A DNA stretch of 64,000 nt from the NCBI RefSeq assembly GCF_001922305.1, contig NZ_CP018839.1, forward strand, positions 310,001 to 374,000. Direction: 5' to 3'. Position numbers and translations under genes: made by a program. Below are positions 25,767 to 34,652 of the stretch, one piece after another. Origin of the DNA: Thauera chlorobenzoica (GTDB taxonomy: Bacteria > Pseudomonadota > Gammaproteobacteria > Burkholderiales > Rhodocyclaceae). The notes beneath the pieces were generated by a model. That model did not search any database and was not told the DNA's origin. It saw only the letters and a list, made by a program, of their open reading frames with translations. How positions within the stretch are numbered: the first letter of the stretch is position 1; each line of letters opens with the position of its first letter.

Positions 25767-26704
25767 AATCCCGCATTCCCCGCCGACTGCGGCTCGGTGC
25801 CGCTATTGCGCTCTTGTGTGGCGCCACCTCGAGCTTGGCCCTGAACACCGCCAGCATCGTGGCCTCGGCCTTGTCGCCGGATTGCCTGGAATACCGGGTG
25901 GTCGGCATCTGCTACTGGCTGTATTGCACGTGGGGTGGCTGTTCGGTGCGCACCTCGATCAAGGTGCGGCACTACGTTCCTGACGCGGTGGTGTCCAGCT
26001 ACACCAACACGGGCGAAAACCCGTGGATCGAGGTGCGGGCCGTGAGCATGCCGAATCCCACGGCACAGGCCGGAGGCGATGGCACGACCAATCACGACAA
26101 CGAGAACAACCTCGCCAAGTTCAAGAACGCGGACGTGATCGGGCACCCGGCCACGCTCGCCTTCAGCGAGTTCGCGGCCAGCTTCGGCTACTCCTGCGAA
26201 GGGGCGGGATCCGCCTACATGCCGTACCTGCTCAGTACACTCGACACGCTGGCCTGGCGCTACAACATCCCTGAGGCCGTCTATCCCGAAGCCTTGACTC
26301 CGGGCATGCGCGAGATCGGCGCACGCACCACGCGGAACCTGTGGGGGGCCGTCTATCCACGCGGCGGCTTTTTGCACCAGACCGACGATCACAAGGCCGG
26401 GGCCGTGGTGGCCCAGCGCGCCGGGGATGTGGTCACGCGACGCGGCCAGCTGCATGTCTATCAGCCCTTGCTCGCCAGTTCCCGCGATGGTTACTGGCCC
26501 GCTGGCGCACTGATGGAGACCGATGCCTCCACCGGCAAGTGGCAGGAGCTGACGCCGCGCATGTCGTCGTCCTGCACGGTCTTCCCGCGCAACGGTTTCC
26601 TGACCCAGGCTCAGCAAGGCGACTACGCCTGGGCGTTGTGGCGTCCGTATAGCTGCTGCCGGCGCCGGGGACAGGTGTTCCTGGGTAGTGTCGATTTCCT
26701 TTGA
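25763..26704 (+). CDS. traU: TIGR03756-type (PFL_4710) TraU-like ICE protein
   Basis: 313 aa. Signal peptide ending near SSLALNT, then the TraU signature CLEYRVVGICYWLYC and the cysteine-rich CTWGGCS. Later Cys residues (GFGYSC-like GYSCEG, SSCTVF, SCCRRRG at the C-terminus) suggest several disulfides, which fits the DsbA-like gene in the same operon. In F-like systems TraU is needed for DNA transfer and pilus-linked mating. Overlaps the preceding gene by 4 bases. Confidence 0.88.
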   Translation: MKSRIPRRLRLGAAIALLCGATSSLALNTASIVASALSPDCLEYRVVGICYWLYCTWGGCSVRTSIKVRHYVPDAVVSSYTNTGENPWIEVRAVSMPNPTAQAGGDGTTNHDNENNLAKFKNADVIGHPATLAFSEFAASFGYSCEGAGSAYMPYLLSTLDTLAWRYNIPEAVYPEALTPGMREIGARTTRNLWGAVYPRGGFLHQTDDHKAGAVVAQRAGDVVTRRGQLHVYQPLLASSRDGYWPAGALMETDASTGKWQELTPRMSSSCTVFPRNGFLTQAQQGDYAWALWRPYSCCRRRGQVFLGSVDFL

Positions 26705-26714
26705 GGGTCAAACC

Positions 26715-28115
26715 ATGAAGCATCCTGACAACCCCACTTCCATTTTGCGCCGCTGGCCGATCCGCAGTCATTCCGCCATCCTGGTGAGCGCCTTGGCATT
26801 GGCCAGCGGCTTGGCATTGGCCCAAGGTTCCAATCTCCAGACCAGCGGCAGCGTGATTGGCGATGAGGTCATGTATTCGATTGGCGGCGGCAATGCCGTG
26901 TCGATGAGCCATGCGGCGGGCATGCGCTCGATTGGCGTGGGGGTGGGCTGGAACAGCAATCTGATCTGCGGCGACATGAGCATCAGCACGACGATCAGGA
27001 ACCAGCTCAACGGCCTGACCAACGGTTTCCAGAACATCATGAGCAGCGTGATCCAGAGCGCCACCAGCGCGGTGGCCTCGTTGCCTGCACTCATCATCCA
27101 GCGCGCCGATCCGGGCCTCTACAACCTGCTGACCAATGGCGTGCTGCAGGCCCGGCTGGACTACGACCGCTCCAAGCTCACCTGCCGCGCGATGGCCGAG
27201 AAGATGGCCGACATGGCCGGCGGCCAGATGGGCTGGAACCAGATTGCCGATGGCATGGCCCTGAGCCAGGCCGTTGCCAGCACCGATGCCGTCTCGGCCA
27301 TCGAGCAGGCTGAAGCCAGCCGGGGCAACGATGGCGTGCCCTGGGTCGGCGGCAACAATGCTGGAGGCGCGGGCCAGCCGGCCGTCAAGGTGGTGGGCGA
27401 TGTGACTCGCGCCGGGTACAACCTGGTCAATGGCCGTGGAGTGACGGACACCTCGGCGATCAGCGCGGCAAGTTGCAACAGCCTGGCCTGCCAGACCTGG
27501 CCGTCACCCCAGGCCGCAGTCGAATGGGCCACGCGGGTATTGGGAGAGCGAGAGCAGCGCACCTGCGAGAGCTGCATCAAGACCGCCACGGTGCCCGGCG
27601 TCGGCCTCACGCCGCTGATCCAGGAGGAGTACGAAACCAAGCTGCAAGCCCTGCAGGAACTGATCGCCGGCAGCCGCAACACCACGTTCGAGAACCTGCG
27701 CACGGCGGGCAGCACCTCGCTACCCATCACCCGTGGCGTGATCGAGGCGCTGCGTGACGAGCCCGACCAGGACATTCTGGCCCGCCGCCTGGCCTCGGAG
27801 GTGGCCCTGTCCTCGGTGCTGGAGAAGGCATTGTTGCTGCAACGCACGCTGCTGACCGGTAAGAAGGAGCCCAACGTCGCGGCCAACCAGTTGGCGGTGG
27901 ATGCCGTGAACCACGAAAGCGACACCCTCGACCGGGAAATCATCAACCTCAAGACCGAGCTGGAACTGCGGCGCGAGCTGGCGAACAACTCACCCATGGC
28001 GATCATCCAGCGCCATGGCACACGGGCCGCTGGCTCTCGTGGCGTGTACGAAGGCGACCCGGTGCCCAACCGTCTCAACCAGCTCCAGCGCCGCACGCCG
28101 GGAGGCACGCCATGA
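26715..28115 (+). CDS. TIGR03755-type (PFL_4711) ICE protein
   Basis: 466 aa from ATG 26715. After a signal peptide (LVSALALASGLALAQG) comes DEVMYSIGGGNAVSMSHAAG, a highly typical segment of this family, then a TraH-like central region with helical repeats and coiled-coil stretches (INLKTELELRRELANNSPMA near the C-terminus). Predicted periplasmic/outer-membrane-associated, TraH-like role in pilus assembly. ATGA overlap with the next gene. Confidence 0.87.
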   Translation: MKHPDNPTSILRRWPIRSHSAILVSALALASGLALAQGSNLQTSGSVIGDEVMYSIGGGNAVSMSHAAGMRSIGVGVGWNSNLICGDMSISTTIRNQLNGLTNGFQNIMSSVIQSATSAVASLPALIIQRADPGLYNLLTNGVLQARLDYDRSKLTCRAMAEKMADMAGGQMGWNQIADGMALSQAVASTDAVSAIEQAEASRGNDGVPWVGGNNAGGAGQPAVKVVGDVTRAGYNLVNGRGVTDTSAISAASCNSLACQTWPSPQAAVEWATRVLGEREQRTCESCIKTATVPGVGLTPLIQEEYETKLQALQELIAGSRNTTFENLRTAGSTSLPITRGVIEALRDEPDQDILARRLASEVALSSVLEKALLLQRTLLTGKKEPNVAANQLAVDAVNHESDTLDREIINLKTELELRRELANNSPMAIIQRHGTRAAGSRGVYEGDPVPNRLNQLQRRTPGGTP

Positions 28116-28462
28116 ATGCAGACCGGCTCCGACTGCGGTGGCTGTTCAACCGCCGCACACGCCGGGCGCTGCTGTGGACGCTGATCCTGCTGACCCTGGC
28201 CGTGGCCGCCAACGTGGCGGGCATCTACCTGATGGGGAGCGTGGCAGGGTGGGAGCGCTGGATGGCGCAGGCCAGCGGCTACTTCCTGCTGTGGCGGCTG
28301 TGCCTCTACGGTGCAACGGCTTACGGCTGGCTGTGGATGCGTCGCCGACTGCTGGCGCGCGAGCCGGGCGAGGAAGCCAGGCGCCGCCTGATCCGCGCCG
28401 AGGTGGCCGGAGCCGTCGCGATGGTGGCATTGGAGGCCAGCCTGTTCCTACAGGCCGCATGA
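28112..28462 (+). CDS. Small ICE membrane protein, function unknown
   Basis: 116 aa with about three hydrophobic helices: LLWTLILLTLAVAANVAGIYL, YFLLWRLCLYGATAYGWLW and VAGAVAMVALEASLFLQ. Basic N-terminus (NRRTRR). Conserved hypothetical between the TIGR03755-type gene and traG in clc-type elements. It overlaps the gene before by 4 bases and ends 15 bases before traG. Confidence 0.75.
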   Translation: MNADRLRLRWLFNRRTRRALLWTLILLTLAVAANVAGIYLMGSVAGWERWMAQASGYFLLWRLCLYGATAYGWLWMRRRLLAREPGEEARRRLIRAEVAGAVAMVALEASLFLQAA

Positions 28463-28477
28463 CGGGGGACCCGAGAC

Positions 28478-29998
28478 ATGACGCTCTTCACCACCGACTA
28501 TCTGGAGTACTACCTCACACTTGTGGGGTGGATCGTCCATAACGGCATCTGGGCCGTGCTCGTCTCCAGCGGCGTGTTCGCCTTGCCATTTGTGGCCATC
28601 ATCATCCAGGAGTGGCTCAAGGCCCGCGCCGAGGGGGCCGACGAGGGCAATAAAGGTGTGCTGTCCTCGGTGCGTATCGAAAACCGCGTGTGGGTGGCCA
28701 TCGTGGTGGTGATGTTCGCCGGCATACCGTTCATCGACGTGGATCTGAGCATGATCCGCTTCGACACTTCACGCTCCGCGCAATGCCAGGTCAGCGTGGC
28801 CCAGCCTTCCGACACCGGCTGGAGCCAGTCCTTCACCACGCTCAACAACCAAAGCGCCAAGGTGCCGGTGTGGTGGGCATTCATGCACACAGTTTCCAGG
28901 GCGGTAACAGGGGCGTCGATTGCAGCAATCCCGTGCGGCACCGACCTGCGGCAGATGCGAATCGAGGTCGATGCCACGCGCATCGATGACCCGGTTCTGG
29001 CCCAGGAAGTGGCCGACTTCACGCATGACTGCTACGGCCCGGCCCGCGCCAAACTGTTCATGAGCCGGCCCGCGCTCGACGAGGCCCAGATGCACGACGT
29101 GACCTGGATCGGTTCGCGCTTCTTCCTCGACTCTGCCGGGTATTACGACACCTACCGCGCCAATACCCCGCGCGACGGCTGGCCCTACGACAGCAACCGG
29201 GATGCGGGACTGGCCCAGGTGCCCAGCGGGGCAGGCTACCCCACCTGCAGGCAGTGGTGGAGCGCCGGCGGCAACAGCCTGCGCGCGCGCCTGCTTGGCC
29301 AGGTCGACCCTGGCCTACTGACCCGGCTGGCTGGCTGGGCAGGCTTCATGAGCCGCACCGAGGTGGATGATTCGGTGATCCGAGCCATTGCCTCGCCCCG
29401 CCAGCAAAAACTCAACCAAGGTGCGATTTATGCCGATTACGGGGGGGAGATCGAAAAGACTCTCCCAAACATCGTGACCCGCGCAGCAGGCGACGTGGGG
29501 TTGGCGGTGGGTTCGCTCGGCTTCTTTCCCGCCATGGACGTGGTTCGTCAAGCGCTGCCGATGGTGCTGTCGCTGCTCAAGATGGCGCTGGTCATCTGCA
29601 TTCCGCTGGTGCTGGTGATCGGCACCTATGACCTGAAGACGGTCATCACGGTCAGCGTGGTGCAATTCGCCTTGTTCTTTGTGGACTTCTGGTTTCAGCT
29701 TGCCCGCTGGATCGACAGCACGATCCTCGATGCGCTCTACGGGTGGGGATGGGGCTGGAATCGGCCGCATTCCAACTTCGACCCGATCATGGGCCTGAAC
29801 AATGCCTTTGGGGACATGCTGCTGAACTTCGTGATGGCGACGACGTTCCTGGTGCTGCCGGCATTTTGGCTGGCGAGCCTAACCTGGGTCGGGATTCGGG
29901 CCGGACATACGATCCAAGGACTCTCAGATGGCAGCAAAAGTGCTGGCCAAGCAGGTGGCAAGGGTGCAAGTGCGCTCACCGGCGGCAAGCTGAAATAG
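28478..29998 (+). CDS. traG: TraG N-terminal-domain conjugal transfer protein
   Basis: 506 aa. The start TLFTTDYLEYYLTLVGWIVHNGIW is typical of ICE TraG. TM helices lie at about 20-42, 70-85, near 350-410 (VLSLLKMALVICIPLVLVIG and VITVSVVQFALFFVDFWFQL) and 450-480. The large loop between is periplasmic and contains CGTDLR and CYGPAR. Mating-pair formation/stabilisation at the inner membrane. It is the last gene of the transfer operon and converges on a minus-strand gene 11 bases away. Confidence 0.9.
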   Translation: MTLFTTDYLEYYLTLVGWIVHNGIWAVLVSSGVFALPFVAIIIQEWLKARAEGADEGNKGVLSSVRIENRVWVAIVVVMFAGIPFIDVDLSMIRFDTSRSAQCQVSVAQPSDTGWSQSFTTLNNQSAKVPVWWAFMHTVSRAVTGASIAAIPCGTDLRQMRIEVDATRIDDPVLAQEVADFTHDCYGPARAKLFMSRPALDEAQMHDVTWIGSRFFLDSAGYYDTYRANTPRDGWPYDSNRDAGLAQVPSGAGYPTCRQWWSAGGNSLRARLLGQVDPGLLTRLAGWAGFMSRTEVDDSVIRAIASPRQQKLNQGAIYADYGGEIEKTLPNIVTRAAGDVGLAVGSLGFFPAMDVVRQALPMVLSLLKMALVICIPLVLVIGTYDLKTVITVSVVQFALFFVDFWFQLARWIDSTILDALYGWGWGWNRPHSNFDPIMGLNNAFGDMLLNFVMATTFLVLPAFWLASLTWVGIRAGHTIQGLSDGSKSAGQAGGKGASALTGGKLK

Positions 29999-30009
29999 CG
30001 CGGAGGCCG

Positions 30010-30375
30010 TCAATCGTCGGTGTACAACTCGTGTGACGTGTCGTTGTACAGATTGGGATCGTAGCCGGGCGATTTCCGCAACTCGGTGAGGTCGGTGAAA
30101 GGCCACTCTTCCTCATCAGGGGTGTTGGCGGCAGCAGCCCATCCTGCCACCGCCACACCCAGCAGCAATACTGCCGCCCAGAAAGCCACGTAGAGCAACA
30201 GCCCCAGGGCGACAAGTTTGGTTGCCCACAGCAGTGCGGCGGCGACAGCCACTGGAAGCCCCTTGGAGTCCAACCAAACCAACACCCGCCGCTCGCGGCA
30301 CGCGTAGCCCCGCCAGCCGCGGCCGAGCCAGCGGCCCAGGCGTTCTGCGGCGCTGATATGGGTTGTCGTGTTCAT
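30010..30375 (-). CDS. DUF3742 family ICE membrane protein
   Basis: 121 aa. N-terminal basic helix (AERLGRWLGRGWRGYACRER), then two hydrophobic helices (residues about 43-80), and an acidic C-terminus ending YDPNLYNDTSHELYTDD. These are features of the DUF3742 proteins found at the end of the transfer operon of clc-type elements. Function unknown. Convergent with traG. Confidence 0.8.
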   Translation of the reverse strand: MNTTTHISAAERLGRWLGRGWRGYACRERRVLVWLDSKGLPVAVAAALLWATKLVALGLLLYVAFWAAVLLLGVAVAGWAAAANTPDEEEWPFTDLTELRKSPGYDPNLYNDTSHELYTDD

Positions 30376-30402
30376 GGCTGTCTCATGCTACATGAGGAAT
30401 AC

Positions 30403-30861
30403 CTATTCCAGTTTGCACCAATCCTGCTTGCTGGCCAGCATCAGTGCGTTCCAGTCATCGGGTGGGTTGCCCCGGCCCAGCATCTTCTCGAATACCGCAT
30501 ACGGGTCGGATTTACTACCTGCCGATCGCAGCGTCTGTTCATCGTTGACCCAGGCATAGACGATCACCTTGGCCTTCGAGTCATAGCGGAAGAACAGCCG
30601 GTACCGCCTTCCGAGCTTGGCCCGCCGCCAGTGGCGGTAGGCCGTCCCCAGCGTGTTGCCCTGGCGGTATTCGTCCCGCGCAGGGTCGCTCGGCACTACG
30701 TCTTGCATCAACTGGACCAAGGCCCGGAAGAACTTGACGTTGGCATTGGACTCGAAGCCCGCGGAGTCGTTCTCTTGTGCACGCAGCACGGCCGCGCGCA
30801 GTTTCATCAACTGTTCGATCAGGTTGTCGTGGAACAGCAGCGTCCAGCCATGCTGTTGCAT
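30403..30861 (-). CDS. yhaV: Type II toxin YhaV (RelE-superfamily ribonuclease)
   Basis: 152 aa. Sequence segments GWTLLFHDNLIEQL, NVKFFRALVQLMQDVVPSDP and RYRLFFRYDSKAKVIVYAWVND are typical of YhaV, a RelE-fold endoribonuclease that cleaves mRNA. Its start overlaps the antitoxin stop by one base (TGATG), the usual prlF-yhaV order. In the ICE it probably serves as an addiction module that selects against loss of the element. Confidence 0.93.
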   Translation of the reverse strand: MQQHGWTLLFHDNLIEQLMKLRAAVLRAQENDSAGFESNANVKFFRALVQLMQDVVPSDPARDEYRQGNTLGTAYRHWRRAKLGRRYRLFFRYDSKAKVIVYAWVNDEQTLRSAGSKSDPYAVFEKMLGRGNPPDDWNALMLASKQDWCKLE

Positions 30862-31178
30862 CAGATTTCCACGTCCTCATCGAAGTCGTCGCCCAGGTTC
30901 ACCTGGTGGCCCGCATGCTCCAGCATCGTGCGAGCCAAGTCTTCCGGCAGACCCCGAATGTTCCGGCCAGCCTCGATATCGCGAGCCAGCACGGTCAAGA
31001 ACGCTGCAATGGCGGGGTCTTCATGTTCGGCATCGGCACGGCTGACGACAACTTCGCCGCCGCGCAAGTCGAACGCAACTTTGCCGCCGGTATCCACCCC
31101 CAGCGCCTGCCGGATGGACTTGGGCAACGTGATCTGGCCTTTGGAGGTCAGCGTGGCAACTTCGTGGATGGCAGGCAT
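30861..31178 (-). CDS. prlF: Antitoxin PrlF (SohA), AbrB-type
   Basis: 105 aa counted from ATG 31178, which has CAGGAG at 7 bases; an in-frame ATG at 31184 sits too close to that Shine-Dalgarno. The N-terminal swapped-hairpin AbrB DNA-binding motif is ATLTSKGQITLPKSIRQALG. The C-terminal half (AAFLTVLARDIEAG, RGLPEDLARTM) binds toxin. PrlF/YhaV complexes repress their own promoter; a perfect inverted repeat 30 bases upstream is a candidate operator. Confidence 0.92.
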   Translation of the reverse strand: MPAIHEVATLTSKGQITLPKSIRQALGVDTGGKVAFDLRGGEVVVSRADAEHEDPAIAAFLTVLARDIEAGRNIRGLPEDLARTMLEHAGHQVNLGDDFDEDVEI

Positions 31179-31207
31179 GGCCATTCTCCTGATAGCAACG
31201 CCTACAG

Positions 31208-31227
31208 GGTAAGGAAAATCCCTTACC
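31208..31227. promoter_or_regulatory. Inverted repeat upstream of prlF, candidate PrlF-YhaV operator
   Basis: GGTAAGG (31208-31214), six-base spacer AAAATC, CCTTACC (31221-31227): a perfect 7-bp inverted repeat 30 bases upstream of the antitoxin start. PrlF-YhaV of E. coli is autoregulated, so this palindrome is the natural operator candidate. The rest of the 31185-31494 divergent region holds no gene; it has A/G-rich stretches (31381-31460) that could carry the mobH promoter. Confidence 0.55.
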
Positions 31228-31494
31228 TCGTCAATATGGGGCATCATTGCGTCCTCCCGAATCCAATAAGCGGACCATCGTAGGGCCGGAACAGCCAGCC
31301 TTCCCGCATCAATCCGACCTTGGTCCATCCCGCATTGACTGTGGACGGCCGTTGCCCGTTGCCCTATATCCAAAGGCTTCCAAAGGCCAAAGGGCTGAAA
31401 GGGGCAAAGGGCAAGGGAATGGGGCACAAGGGGAAAGGCCCTACCTGAAAAGGCCAAAAGACTCCCCCGGTCCGCTCACCATTCGGGATTGCCC

Positions 31495-33324
31495 ATGCTC
31501 TCGCTGTTCCAGTGCAAACGGGTGTTGCCTGCCGCCATCGCGACACCAGCCCCCACCGCCGAAGCGCCCAAAGGGATGATGCGGCCCGAGCGGGCCGCAT
31601 CACTGCTGGCGACACCACGGCGCACGAAGCTGCTGGAACACATCTGGCAGCGCACCTCGTTGTCGCGCAAGCAGTTCGCGCTGCTGTACCAAGCCCCACT
31701 CGAGCACTATGCCGAACTGGTGCAGCAGTTTCCCGCATCAGAAGCCCATCACCACGCCTATCCAGGGGGGATGCTGGATCATGGTCTGGAGATCGTCGCC
31801 TACGCGCTCAAGCTGAGGCAGTCCCATCTGCTCCCGGCTGGGGCCACACCTGAAGACCAGGCTGCCCAAGCCGAAGCCTGGACAGCAGCGGTCGCCTACG
31901 CCGCGCTCCTGCACGACCTGGGCAAGATCGCGGTCGATCTGCATATCGAGTGCGCGAATGGCTCCGTGTGGCATCCGTGGCACGGCCCACTGACGCAGCC
32001 GTACCGCTTCCGCTACCGAGAGGATCGGGAGTACAGGCTGCACAGCGCTGCCACCGGTTTGCTCTATCGCCAGGTTCTCTCTCCGGCGATTCTGGACTGG
32101 CTCAGTCAATACCCGCCACTGTGGTCTGCGCTCCTGTATGTGCTGGCCGGGCAGTATGAGCACGCTGGGGTACTGGGCGAACTGGTGGTGCAGGCAGACC
32201 GGGCATCCGTGGCGCAGGAACTCGGCGGAGATCCGGCCAAGGCCATGGCCGCGCCCAAACATGCGCTCCAGCGCAAACTGCTGGACGGCCTGCGCTACTT
32301 GCTTCGGGAGGAACTCAAGCTGAACCAGCCGCAAGCCTCGGACGGATGGCTGACCCAGGATGCGCTGTGGCTGGTGAGCAAAACGGTCTCGGACAAACTA
32401 CGCGCCCATCTGCTGGCCCAGGGCATCGACGGCATCCCATCCAGCAATACCGCGGTCTTCAACGTGCTGCAGGAGCATGGCATCGCGCTGGCCACGCCGG
32501 ACGGCAAGGCGATCTGGAAGGCCACCATCACCAGCGACGCGGGCTGGTCCCATACCTTCACGCTCCTGCGTCTCGCCCCCTCCCTGATCTGGGAAGGCAA
32601 TGAGCGGCCTGCGCCGTTCGCCGGCACGGTGGCGGTAGTGCAGGAAGATGGGGAGCCAACCGTTCCTGTGCCCTCGCCAGCCGCGGCGGATTCGGCCGCA
32701 TCCGAGCCTTTGCCGGTGCAGTCGGCCGGCGATGGCGTCGAAGCACTTCTGGATCTGCTCGGCACTTCCGACATGGCGCCGACGGATCTCTCGTCAACCA
32801 CCAAACTACTTCCGCCAACCATGAAAGAGCCGCTCCTCGAATCCGTTGAGTCAAGGGCGCCAGTCGACTCGATGACGCCGGCTCTCATAACGACTCCAGG
32901 ATTGGAGGAAACGCCGTCAGGTGCGCATTTTGTCGCCTGGCTGCGTCGGTGTATGGAAGAGCGTCGGCTCATCATCAACGACGCCAAAGCGCTGGTGCAT
33001 ACGGTCGACGACTCCGCTTATCTGGTCAGTCCCGGAGTATTCCAGCGCTACGCTCAGGAACATCCCGAGACCGCCGTCCTTGCCAAGCAAGACCAGCTAG
33101 CCGACTGGCAATGGGTGCAGAAGCGCTTCGAGAAGCTGCAACTCCACCGCAAGCAGGAGAACGGTCTGAATATCTGGACCTGCGCAGTCACGGGGCCGCG
33201 GAAGTCGCGGCGTCTCCATGGTTACCTGCTGGAAGACCCGCGCGTTCTGTTCATCGATTTACCACCGAACAACCCTTACCTGTCTCTATCGCTCTCCACT
33301 GACTCCGTGCGCCAGCCTTCGTAG
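31495..33324 (+). CDS. traI: MobH-family relaxase (TraI) with HD domain
   Basis: 609 aa from ATG 31495 (MLSLFQCKR; a TTG at 31489 is in frame). The N-terminal relaxase domain carries HHHAYPGGMLDHGLEI and the HD motif YAALLHDLGKIAVD, the hallmark of MobH relaxases (TIGR03760-like). The C-terminal domain (about 470-600: HFVAWLRRCMEERRLIIN, YLVSPGVFQRY) is the ICE-type TraI C-terminal winged helix. The enzyme nicks oriT and pilots the strand. It stands alone, divergent from prlF-yhaV. The accessory island begins right after it. Confidence 0.93.
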   Translation: MLSLFQCKRVLPAAIATPAPTAEAPKGMMRPERAASLLATPRRTKLLEHIWQRTSLSRKQFALLYQAPLEHYAELVQQFPASEAHHHAYPGGMLDHGLEIVAYALKLRQSHLLPAGATPEDQAAQAEAWTAAVAYAALLHDLGKIAVDLHIECANGSVWHPWHGPLTQPYRFRYREDREYRLHSAATGLLYRQVLSPAILDWLSQYPPLWSALLYVLAGQYEHAGVLGELVVQADRASVAQELGGDPAKAMAAPKHALQRKLLDGLRYLLREELKLNQPQASDGWLTQDALWLVSKTVSDKLRAHLLAQGIDGIPSSNTAVFNVLQEHGIALATPDGKAIWKATITSDAGWSHTFTLLRLAPSLIWEGNERPAPFAGTVAVVQEDGEPTVPVPSPAAADSAASEPLPVQSAGDGVEALLDLLGTSDMAPTDLSSTTKLLPPTMKEPLLESVESRAPVDSMTPALITTPGLEETPSGAHFVAWLRRCMEERRLIINDAKALVHTVDDSAYLVSPGVFQRYAQEHPETAVLAKQDQLADWQWVQKRFEKLQLHRKQENGLNIWTCAVTGPRKSRRLHGYLLEDPRVLFIDLPPNNPYLSLSLSTDSVRQPS

Positions 33325-33536
33325 AAGGGTGTGGTTGAGGTGGTCGCCGACCGTCCCAGGCGGCCAGTGTCTTGAACTGCTCCGCAGTCCCCTTTGCCCA
33401 GGACTGCAGCCGCGCTGACACTTGCGTCAGCTTCGCTTTCGCCTGCTCGGCATGGGCATGCAACCCGCGAGCCCGCCGGGACGCACGCAATATTGTCAGC
33501 AGGAAGTTGAAAAGCAGTGCTGCCCCTTAACCACAC

Positions 33537-34607
33537 TCAACTTTCTTGATCTTCGGGATACGCCGCTTGGGGAACCGGTACCCAGCCATCGCGGGTGATG
33601 CCTGCCCCGATGCGTATGTTCTTGCTTTCGGTGGCCGCCCAGTGCCCACCCCGGTGCAATACAGCGCGAATCACCGATTTCCGTGGATGATCCTCATCCG
33701 CCTTAGCAGAACTGCATATGGCATTCCAAGTATGCTTGTCCGGCATACTGTCCCACCGTGGACCAACCAGTTGATCCAGAATTTCAGTCGAAACATTGTG
33801 CCGCCCACCATGGTGAGGCACCTGGAAATACCGAATACCTGGCAGCGCGAGTCCAGCAAAAGGCGCGTAGTCGATCACCTCTTTCAGCGCTTCACGCCCG
33901 GCATCGCCAGTAAGCATGATGCGATGGCCGTTTAAGACAGTCGTCTGCACCACACTCATTTCATTTTCACGACTGGTCGGCTCAGGCGGAAAATACTCCT
34001 CCCCCCACAAGGACTTGATGTAGGCGGTCGCGGCCTTCACTACCCGGAATATGCTGCTCAGCGCGCTATCCAAAGCACTTTCTTCAACAGCTTCCGGTGT
34101 CTTCGCGGAGTCCACGATCAGGTCGAAGTAGCGCCCTAGGGTTGGTGCCATCACCATGAAGGGACCGATGCTCTGCCCCTGAAGAGGGGCATGGATTGGA
34201 ATTCCCTTCTCCACCGCAATATCCTCAAGAATTGCCGTGGCGTCATAGATGGAGCGCAACTTCCGTCTCAGTGCTTCAACTGATTCATAGTTCTCGAATC
34301 GATCAATCAACTGATCTGCGTATATCCACGGCCTGTTGATCCAAAGATTTCTGACCGTGCATTGCTCCAGGACTTTTCTCAGCCCGTTGGCGTGATCGCG
34401 ATCAGGGTGCGTGAGGATCACATTGTCGATGACAGTTGTTCCATAGTAGGTCTTCAGGTGCTCGACAATCTGATCTCCCGTATCCAGATACCCACCGTCA
34501 ACGACGTGCACGCCCTCAGTGCCATTCACCGAATAGCGCAGCGTGATCGCATCCCCGCTTTTCGCTGTTTCGACGCCAAGAAAATCGATCTCGAAGTAGT
34601 CAGCCAT
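33537..34607 (-). CDS. ComEC/Rec2-like metallo-beta-lactamase-fold protein (MBL 1)
   Basis: 356 aa from ATG 34607 (GAGGG upstream). Metal-binding motif LTHPDRDHANG gives the HxxxDH-type site of ComEC-like MBL proteins; the early strand is VHVVDGGYLDTG, later metal ligands are in MLTGDAGREAL and the VPHHGGRHN motif near residue 275. Such domains are nucleases, phosphodiesterases or hydrolases. No signal peptide or TM segment, so it is cytoplasmic, unlike ComEC. Encoded 45 bases downstream of the E2-E1-JAB fusion gene, probably co-transcribed. Substrate unknown. Confidence 0.75.
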   Translation of the reverse strand: MADYFEIDFLGVETAKSGDAITLRYSVNGTEGVHVVDGGYLDTGDQIVEHLKTYYGTTVIDNVILTHPDRDHANGLRKVLEQCTVRNLWINRPWIYADQLIDRFENYESVEALRRKLRSIYDATAILEDIAVEKGIPIHAPLQGQSIGPFMVMAPTLGRYFDLIVDSAKTPEAVEESALDSALSSIFRVVKAATAYIKSLWGEEYFPPEPTSRENEMSVVQTTVLNGHRIMLTGDAGREALKEVIDYAPFAGLALPGIRYFQVPHHGGRHNVSTEILDQLVGPRWDSMPDKHTWNAICSSAKADEDHPRKSVIRAVLHRGGHWAATESKNIRIGAGITRDGWVPVPQAAYPEDQES

Positions 34608-34652
34608 ACATCCCTCTTGTTTTATGCCAACAAAGTGCCGGTGGCTTTGCAC

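Noticed and set aside
33325..33536. Gene between mobH and MBL 1
   Set aside because: The short minus-strand frames here are low-complexity and lack ribosome binding sites; treated as intergenic.
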